A stretch of 6,480 nt of DNA. Origin: Verrucomicrobiota bacterium. GTDB taxonomy: Bacteria; Verrucomicrobiota; Verrucomicrobiia; Methylacidiphilales; Verrucolacustridaceae. Under the pieces are notes generated by a model. That model searched no databases, was not told where the DNA came from, and was given only the letters and a program-made list of their open reading frames with translations. Positions 6,079 through 6,480 of this stretch are shown here, in pieces. A program made the position numbers and the translations under genes. Position 1 is the stretch's first letter. Every line of letters starts with the position of its first letter. The DNA lies in the NCBI GenBank assembly GCA_010025475.1, contig RGTE01000064.1, forward strand, positions 1 to 6,480, read 5' to 3'.

Positions 6079-6480
6079 TTATGGTTCGCTGGTGTTGAGC
6101 CGGTACCCGCTCCCTCTCACCGTCTCCACCAACCGTCCCACCCGGCCCAGCTTCTCCCGCAACCGCCGGATGTGCGTGTCCACCGTCCGCGTGTCCAGAT
6201 TGGCCTGATATCCCCACACCTCGCTCAGCAAAACTTCCCGCGACTGGATGCTGCCCGCCCGCCGCACCAGCAACTCCAGCAACCGGAACTCCGTCGAGGT
6301 CAGGCTCAGTTTCTTCCCTCCGATCGTCGCCGTCATCTCCGCCCGGTCCATCGTGATCAGCCCCGCCCGCGCCGGGATCGGCTTGGCCACCCCTTGGTCC
6401 GGTTTCCTCCGCGCCACCGCCCGCACCCGCAACACCACCTCCCGCGGACTGAACGGCTTGGTCACGTAATCATCCGCCCC
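6079..6480 (-). CDS. phoB: PhoB-type response regulator, C-terminal part (5' end outside window)
   Basis: This is a DNA-binding response regulator of the OmpR/PhoB family, expected to be phosphorylated by PhoR and to activate phosphate-starvation genes. Only the last 133 residues are visible, because the reading frame is open to the window edge at 6480. The visible part begins GADDYVTKPF, which is the end of the receiver domain and includes its conserved Lys (TKP). The phospho-acceptor Asp lies outside. After a linker of about 25 residues comes a winged-helix domain, with the signature LTSTEFRLLELL, then the recognition-helix region RTVDTHIRRLREKL, and the C-terminal wing ETVRGSGYRLN. These closely match E. 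coli PhoB. A GTG at 6465 is not the start, since it is the Val of the YVTKP motif. The stop is TAA. The phoR neighbour and the downstream pst genes support PhoB rather than another OmpR-family member. Confidence 0.93.
   Translation of the reverse strand, partial: GADDYVTKPFSPREVVLRVRAVARRKPDQGVAKPIPARAGLITMDRAEMTATIGGKKLSLTSTEFRLLELLVRRAGSIQSREVLLSEVWGYQANLDTRTVDTHIRRLREKLGRVGRLVETVRGSGYRLNTSEP

Overview
The window is a canonical bacterial phosphate-starvation locus. All seven genes lie on the minus strand, so transcription runs from high to low coordinates: phoB (5' end cut off by the window edge) - phoR - pstS - pstC - pstA - pstB - phoU. No other gene, RNA gene, mobile element or CRISPR array could be supported. 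Nearly every long plus-strand reading frame is an antisense shadow of these genes.

The organism appears to be a Gram-negative-type bacterium of moderately high GC (I estimate about 60% by eye). PstS has a classical signal peptide without a lipobox cysteine, which fits a soluble periplasmic protein, and the Pst proteins are close to textbook length. A phylum cannot be assigned from this window. The overall style would fit Verrucomicrobiota or a neighbouring group, but that is a guess.

Layout from right to left. 6480-6079 holds the C-terminal part of PhoB. 6078-5938 is a 141-bp spacer with an unusual array of 6-bp CGTAAA/TTTACG units in both orientations. 5937-4663 is phoR. 4662-4574 is an 89-bp spacer that carries a plausible Pho box in front of pstS. 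4573-3575 is pstS. 3564-2656 is pstC, 10 nt after pstS. 2666-1740 is pstA, overlapping pstC by 11 nt. 1743-886 is pstB, overlapping pstA by 4 nt. A 52-nt gap with a good ribosome binding site follows, then phoU at 833-117. 1-116 holds two hairpins, one of them a candidate terminator for the operon.

Functionally, PstS captures periplasmic phosphate, PstC and PstA form the membrane channel, and PstB is the ATPase. PhoU is thought to couple the transporter's state to the kinase PhoR, which phosphorylates PhoB. PhoB in turn activates pst transcription through Pho boxes. PhoR here has a single predicted membrane segment and no periplasmic domain, which fits a kinase that senses phosphate through Pst and PhoU. 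I found no previously undescribed system. The most unexplained sequence is the hexamer array between phoB and phoR.
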